Source: Acephala macrosclerotiorum (Eukaryota; Ascomycota; Leotiomycetes; Helotiales; Mollisiaceae). Taken from it: a stretch of DNA of 64,000 bases. The notes below the pieces were generated by a model that did not search any database, was not told the DNA's origin, and saw nothing but the letters and a program-made list of their open reading frames with translations. Below are positions 57,541-64,000 of the stretch, one piece after another. The stretch lies in assembly GCA_014904845.1 (NCBI GenBank), contig MU119236.1:251758-315757 (forward strand), in the 5' to 3' direction. Each line of letters opens with the position of its first letter. Position 1 is the stretch's first letter. Made by a program: the position numbers and the translations under genes.

Positions 57541-60500
57541 AAGTGGACCAAAAGTTCGCGGATACACACATTTCTGCGCCACGAATGCTTACGATCAAAT
57601 CCTTTTCGGCACATCATCCTACCTTGCATCGCAGTTCACTGGAGGTCTGGGAGACAATCGTTTTGTCATTGCACGGCATATCTCCATAGTTCACCTCATG
57701 TCGCAAATGTGAATGTCAGCCGCATTTCATAAGAAGACCGTCTTGTGTTTCGTGCTGCCAGGGATGATGGGAATGTCACGTCGCAAAGCATCATTGAAGT
57801 TCCAGAAGACCTGTATCGGGCATCCATTCTATCATCTTAGTCAAATGCGAGTATTGATTACGCGTCAGTCGACACGCGCCCGAGGTACCTCGAGGTCGAT
57901 GGAGGACTTCCTGCACCAGTATCTCGACCAGGAACGTCTTGCACCCCTCGACCTCGTCGACTTTCTAAAGGTGAACATCTTAATCCAAATGCTCCTCATT
58001 CGCTAGTGATAGTAGGATGTCCGTGCACAACTTTCGTCCAAATCCCAACATTCGGACCAGACCATCATTGATCTCTCTACCTTGACCCTCGGTACACATG
58101 AACACAGGCAGCTTCTCAGCCATCTTGCAAAGATCATCACCGCCATTACCAACAGCTCTCTTTCTCCTGCCACTGCAAAACTCCTTCAGACGCGGTATTT
58201 GGGCGACGCATCACTATGGGCAGGTTGGGAGGACAATGTGTACACTAGCTCCGTACAAATTGAGTTTGGCAATACCGGAAGCGATGAAGTTAAAGTGCAA
58301 GTGGAAGAGGACGATGATACATGTCGATTTGCGGTGATATGTTGGTCTCCTAACTCACTTCCGTTTCCTTGCTAACATTATAGTCTTCCTCTCGAGCTTG
58401 TTCGAATCCCAATTCCCTGATCGACTTGCCTTCCAACATTCCGAGAATATTGCATATCCGCACCGTTCACTGCAATAGTGTTGAAGAGGATATTCCCTTA
58501 TATATGTGTCCCATCACTGCCCTACGATCCCTCAGCGAACGGTTACTCTTCGCCAGGATGGGTTCCTCGACCTACGAACTCGCCGAACATCACAGTCACA
58601 AGTTCTGCTAGCATTGACAGGATGTACCACACTCGGGAGAAACTCGTTGCTCTCAGAGCCGCTTGAGAGCTCCCTGCCATCTTCGGCACCTTGCAAAACT
58701 ACTGTGAGTGGTTGTTTAGGGTAACAGCCGTGGAGGCCTTTTCACTCTCGCAAGGATCTTTTGGAACACCTGTCGATATCTCTCAGCTCGCTCAAACATT
58801 CAAGTTCATCAATGGAGAGAGAGAAGTGTCGCCGATAGAGAGTCGCGTAGCCCGCAAAGAGGACCGCATACATGAAGTGGAAGAGCTTCGAATCAGAATC
58901 TTGGTATGTACTAATATTCATCCCATTTAGCTAAAGTTAACTACAGCAGTCTGTATGTCCACTTTTTCTGGTGAAAAATACACGCCCGAGGATCATCATA
59001 GCCTTAAATGGCCCTTTTAATGGCAGTATTCAGCGTTCGAATCGACGGCCTGGTAAAGCAACCATCCCAACTGAAAAGGCAACATCCCTCGTTGCACGAC
59101 AAACGAAGGCAGCGCTACTCCCCGAAGGTTCCTCGTCTAGCAGCGAACCCGTAATTCGTTCAATCACAGCACCCGCTCCAGAGCCTTCTTCCTCGATTTC
59201 GACGCGCTCTACGCCAAAAGGCCCCTCTTCCCTCCTTGCAATCTCAGGTCCCGTTCCAAGTCATACCCAGATTTCCGTTCGTCCTCGCCAAGCAGACAGG
59301 ACTTCAGATCCTCCCTCGTCCGAGACGCAACCTCCCGCCCACTCTCCTGCCTCAGTTGCGCCAACAGCTCGTCCGCCATCTGCTTCCGGACCTCGAAATT
59401 CCTTCGGCTTCCTTGTCCCGAATAGTCTTCAGCACAGGGCCCGACCAAGATCCTTCATCAACAGATACAAGAGCTTCTCTCCACCAAATCACTCCGTGGA
59501 GGCATTCAGAAATGCGAGAATTGTCGGAAGTTGAACTTTGCGACATCTGAAGGATCGTCCCCTTTGTCTTCTCAACTCGAGATGCGCTGGATGTTCTTGG
59601 AGAGATTTCACGGATCGGAACACTCTTCTCTGTCAATCAATCTCATTTATTAGACCCATACTCCTGGCTCCTGGGCTGTATAAGCTCATACTATCTGCAG
59701 GAGGTAAGAATGCAGCTGGAAAGTCCGCAATTAGATCTACGCTTCAGCCTGCATTGAGATCACGGATCGATGAAACTTGCATTTGGTATTCCCGGGAGCA
59801 GACGGACTTCATGGAAGAACTACACTCATTCTGGTACCACATATTCGGGTACTTTCCTTTCAACTCCGAGCCTTCCAACAAAAACTTCAACAAATCATAC
59901 GTCCGTTTAGTCCCACACCTGGGCCGTGCTTTCGCAACTCCTTCACTGCCTTACATAGCATCATCGAGCACGCGAAGATTCAGCTCACTTCTGATGAAAC
60001 GGTGCATTCTGATACGATCTGGGGTAGGCCTCACGAGACGGATAGGCTGTCGTGTATTAGAGAAGCTAGTGACTGCATGCGTTCATTTTGCGAAGCTGGA
60101 CTTATCTGCAAGAAGAATTCTAAACACGACGCTCCGAATGTCTTTCGAAATTCCCTATCGATCCGAACGATCTTCTTTGGCAACATTGCAAAGGTGAGAG
60201 AGTGGAGGCTGTTCTCAGGCGCAGAAGAAGTCCGGGAACTGGCGATGAAGACATCAATCTTTGAGACCACCTTTGGACAACCTCGCGTTTATGGCCAGTA
60301 CCCATTCCCTCTAATAGCCGCGAATTTGACAACAAATTAAGGAGTCGTTGGAGAGCGCCCTGGCCCGTCCTTGGATGGACCTAAAGTTTCCTGGTCGCAA
60401 GTCCACGCAGCTGCTCCCAATGCAGATGGAGCTGGGAACGTGATTCGCGCACTCGTCGCGAGTGACATTGCTTGTCTCGGATGGTGTGAGCCTTCAGAGT

Positions 60501-61555
60501 GCAAGGATTGGCCACAGCCGATTGCTCCATCTTCAGCAGCTTCTTTGAATGAGCTCTTCCCTTCTGCTCCGCGCAGCTTTGGTTCTGCAAAGAAACATGT
60601 TGATCCTTGCCTAGCTGAGGTAGCTGCAGCCTCACTCCTCGCAGGACTAGAGAAGGAAACTTTAGACATTGTTAGCTTCGATCGAATCTTTGTTGAGCAT
60701 TTATCTTCTCGGTTCTCCATCTTCCAAAAGGAGGGCTGGATTGTTGACGAAGTCGGAACAAGGGCAGTCAAGCGAAAGAGGACTGGGGGATAGGTTGGCC
60801 CTGACTACCCTCAAAATATACCTGTGTAATCTCGAAGCATTGATTTTTGAAATGCAGTACAACTTGAACTTCTTTATGGAATCCGACCAGAGCAGTAGCT
60901 GCTTGTAAGCATTTGAGAGCAATTGGTCGATAATCTTCAGTCCGGACCAGAAAGTTGGAGCGAATTCGGGAGGTGGTTGAGAAAGGCCGAGTTTCACAGC
61001 TACCTCTCCGAAAACAATGGTGGAGAGCAGTGGCTATCTGTTAGAAAGTTTACAGAAAGTGGCCAAGGATACAATTGAGACCGCAATTGATAAGAAGCTC
61101 CCTATACTCATCAATTAAATTGATGAGGTAGTTAAATTCATTAAAAACGAGCAAGAGAAGCAATCACCTCTTGACGAGAAAACCCTTACCCAGGCAGTCA
61201 ATAAATCACTGAGTGATCTCGAAAACGTAGAAACCATCAAAAACATCTCTAATAATGCGAATACCGCAAAAGAAGTTGCATTTGCAGTTGAAGAGCCGTT
61301 TAATATTACGGACGCTTTCACATCTTTACGTAAGAAACTTAAAGAACAATTTAGTAATCTGAAATATAATAATATTATTACAAAGCGTAATACGGATATC
61401 AAAGTTATCAGCGACAATATCCCTCTCTTAGCAAAGAGCGCAAACGTGACTCATCCAATCCGAAGCACGCAGTCTCAACTTCCTAGTCACGACATCCTTC
61501 CTTATTTCGAAGCTCAAAGATCTCGCGGAAGAGGGAGCAATGGATGGCACCCATA
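57541..61555 (+). pseudogene. Unrecognised coding-like stretch with many breaks
   Basis: Several plus-strand blocks read like protein but change frame or hit stops. Examples are NAYDQILFGTSSYLASQFTG (about 57584-57710), YRASILSS-stop-SNASIDYASVDTRPRYLEVD (57800-57900) and LAKIITAITNSSLSPATAKL to EDDDTCRFA (58022-58338). A Pro/Ser-rich block follows (58971-59534), then GVVGERPGPSLDGPKVSWSQ to EVGTRAVKRKRTGG (60340-60793). The last block is a Lys/Glu/Asn-rich coiled-coil-like frame starting at the ATG at 61017, stopped by TAA near 61119 and open again to 61555 (FIKNEQEKQSPLDEKTL). I do not know the family. It may be one large decayed gene or two. On the minus strand around 59209-59636 there is also protein-like, Glu/Arg-rich reading, so the strand is not certain there. 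Confidence 0.4.
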
Positions 61556-62524
61556 GAATAGAAGAGAAGCTAGATAATGTTTGTAACTATGGGCAAAACC
61601 TGGCAGGCTCTAATTTGATTTTGTACTTCGCAAATAGTCGCAATCAACCCTGTGGGAAAGACGGAGCTTGTTTCGAAGAAGAAGAAAAAGAAGAGCTTAC
61701 GAGAGCTGCTGTAGCTCAAGTGCGGGTACAAGATATACGGTGTGCAGAAACCCAGGTCTTTGAATGATGTAGCATTGGGCGATTCGGATTCCCTCTGGCT
61801 CTTCAGGATCCGAGAAAAAGATGATTAGCTCCTGCAGCTATGCGTTTTTCCCGAGATGTTTTACTCGACTTTGTATTCTATTTTGCGGCAACAAATTTCG
61901 AGATTAGCCAGGTTCATGGTCTCTTATATCACAGAGGCGTCTCGGGCAACGGGCGGAAATTTGTGTTGGACGTCTAGAGCTGTTATAGCTTTGGCAGAGC
62001 ACGGAAGAGGCAAAAGTAAGAAAACGATGGAACTCGCCGGGCACTCCAACAGGTCATAGGCAAAGAGAAGCAATGGCAGCATTAGGCGAAGGAAAATTGG
62101 ACGAATAGAGCTGAGGATGCAATGTGGAGAATGTCAGACTGATATAAAACTAGCTACTAGGGTGAAAGAAGCTGGAGCTGCGGAATTCGTGGATTGAGCA
62201 TGATTCCTTAATGGATTGATTGACATGTTCGGATTTTCAAGTGGAGCCTGGGCATATGAGGAATGACCAGTAGGAGCCTGGTCGTCTCCACCGCGTTTGC
62301 CAGCCCAATCTGCGATCATTAGAGTTTGGGGAGAAAAGCTGCCATCCGACCACCATGTGGGCAGACATATAAAGCGCTGCATTCATGATCATGACCCCCG
62401 ATCATCAGAAGCTTTCGAACTCCTACTTGTCTCCATACATTCAAAGAGAGAAAACGATGGAATAGTGGCTCATCTTGGGGAGGTGACTGATGCTTCGATT
62501 CTCTGTGCTTTCTTTCCAATGGAT
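61556..62524. other. Intergenic, about 970 bp
   Basis: Short frames continue from the decayed stretch to about 61770 without recognisable content. Nothing supported lies between there and the 3' end of the last gene. Confidence 0.45.
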
Positions 62525-63638
62525 TCATGTAGTTGGATGGTATGCCTTATAAACCTGCAAAGCTCCTTCAATGCATTGTATCAAGCCAAATAAGGTAGTG
62601 AGTGCCAGAATCAAAGCCGCGACCCAGAACGTATACCATTGGACCCTTTTCCTCTTATCACACCACCACTGGGAGAGGGTACTTGGCTCGGTTTCGTCGA
62701 AGACTTGCTTCAGGATGATCAATCTGTCATGCCAGAACTCAAAGTTCTCGACGTGTCGATCTTCAGCTCTAAGACGGCCGCAATTGAGAGCTTTTTTATC
62801 GAGATTCTGTCGCGAAGAGAGTTTTCTGAACCACTTTTTCGTCTTTATATCCGTCTGGGGAAACAAAAGGGCGAGGGTGCGCATGGTCTCTTCCATAAGC
62901 CCAACGGGAAATAATGGACTACTTCAATCAGTGTCTACGCTTTCAGAGTGTGTGCAGAGTTCTGAGATCTTACCTTTTCAAGTGACATTCTAGAAAAGAG
63001 GCATGATGAAAAATGGCCACCTTTTTGTCTTCGTCAAACAATCGCAAGTGATCCGCTAGGTTTCTAGTCCACTCAATATCGATTCCCGCGATGCGACCCA
63101 GATTCCTCGCATTGAAAATTCTTTCTAGTTTCACGTTCTCTTGACCAAGATTGCGCGGAGTGCTGCTGAAGTATTCTCCCACAGATTCCTCTAGCGATTT
63201 CTCATCCCAAACAAGCTGTTTTCGGCCAGTAAAGCCATATTGGAGAGATCCAAACTCTATCATCAAAAGCAGTCTCGCAACAAGATCCAGGGATCCATCC
63301 AGCACTTCGTCTTCGTTTGTTGGTTTCGGGATAGACAATTTGGAGCACATTATTTTTTTGATGGTGTCACGTGTCAAGCCACTTTTGAGATGCTGAGCGA
63401 CTTCTATGATATCCCTATGCGTTCTGACAGAAACATGCCTCCCACCATCGTGCAGGGCATCCGCACATTGGTCGATGTAGTAGAAGAAAAATGGATCGTA
63501 GTTAAGATCGCCATCATAGTGTCGAGACGTCTGCACATCAAGATCCCATAGATGGTGTAATATCTCACACTTCGTATCCACGCTGATAGGGGATAGTTGT
63601 ATCGAGCTGTCCAAAGTATTCAGTGATCCCATCTGCAT
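62525..63638 (-). CDS. Conserved fungal protein with C-terminal membrane helix, unknown function
   Basis: The model has two exons, 63638-62974 and 62921-62525, giving 353 residues; donor GTAAGA, acceptor GAAG, in phase. The N-terminal two thirds are helical and polar. The C-terminal third carries blocks I remember from many mould proteins of unknown role: WTRNLADHLRLFDEDKKVAI, GLMEETMRTLALLFPQ, EFWHDRLIILKQVFDETEP and SQWWCDKRKRVQWYTFWVA. It ends in one membrane helix (FWVAALILALTTLFGLIQC) and a short tail. No enzyme motif is seen. The frame is clean, unlike the neighbouring plus-strand debris. Proteins of this type are often found in variable, HET-rich regions, which agrees with the setting. 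Confidence 0.85.
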
Positions 63639-64000
63639 TTCAAGGGGTGTGATATCACGTGACAGATGCAGCTAGAATGCTCAGAGCGGAAACTTCAAGA
63701 TGGTGATAAGCGGTTGCTCTTCTGGCAGAGGTTGTTGAGAATAGAGGGATTTTGAGGAACAGACTCTGAAGCTGTAATATATTTTGCTCATTTATCTCAT
63801 TGCAGCTGAATATTAAGGCTGAGTATGCATGAGGCCATATGCGGCCCTCTGTAAGTGGCTGAGGACTCTAGCCTGCTGGTGTTGCAGGGTGCTCCGCCCC
63901 ACCTCGATGCTTTCTTAACTTGAAGTTCGTTCCTCCCTAGTCAACCTTCGAACTTGTGCTGTGAAGTTAATGCCTATGGATTCTGCCCTCCTTTCCCATG
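63639..64000. other. Right edge, 5' region of the last gene
   Basis: There are 362 bp without a supported frame. Confidence 0.5.

Overview
The window comes from a filamentous ascomycete (Pezizomycotina). Coding sequences are cut by many 42-205 nt GT..AG introns with CTAAC/CTGAC-like branch sites. The gene families are typical of moulds: a HET-domain protein, a Zn2Cys6 regulator, an OPT transporter, Dal5-type and DHA1 MFS permeases, a cAMP-receptor-like GPCR, SNG1-like and GH3/GH5 secreted enzymes. I could not fix class or genus; Leotiomycetes-like is a guess.

Layout. 0-8 kb: two ankyrin proteins (one partial at the left edge, one fused to a C-terminal von Willebrand A domain) flank a stand-alone trypsin-like peptidase and a fucose-lectin-like gene. 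8.7-18.2 kb: a secreted Cys-rich membrane protein, a C2HC + Zn2Cys6 regulator, a zinc-type alcohol dehydrogenase, a GDSL hydrolase, an inositol monophosphatase and a small membrane-anchored protein. 19.7-38.4 kb: transporters (OPT, Dal5-like MFS, SNG1-like, DHA1-like MFS), a GPCR and a large STAND-N/ankyrin/membrane gene. 39-43.7 kb: a GH3 glycosidase and a divergently placed GH5 glucanase. 43.9-45.8 kb: a repeat island with AT-rich and poly-T sequence, a 235-bp TIR element, a degenerate tandem repeat, and a retroposed element inserted into that repeat. 46.7-57.5 kb: a broken aquaporin, a broken Dal5-like permease, an intact HET gene with a retroposed element just upstream, and a broken aspartate aminotransferase. 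57.5-61.6 kb: coding-like but unrecognised debris. 62.5-63.6 kb: an intact conserved fungal membrane protein of unknown function.

Two things stand out. First, about nine of some twenty-two genes carry in-frame stops or frame changes although most of each reading frame is still well conserved. Several stops look like TGG->TAG/TGA or CAA->TAA changes, as expected of RIP-like C->T decay; single-base slips in G/C runs could instead be assembly errors. Second, two retroposed elements 10 kb apart each have a 14-bp target duplication and end in the same two-tier hairpin. One base pair of the outer stem differs in a compensated way (T-A against C-G), which points to selection on an RNA structure at the 3' end. 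An empty-site copy of one insertion lies next to it. There are no tRNA or rRNA genes that I could support.
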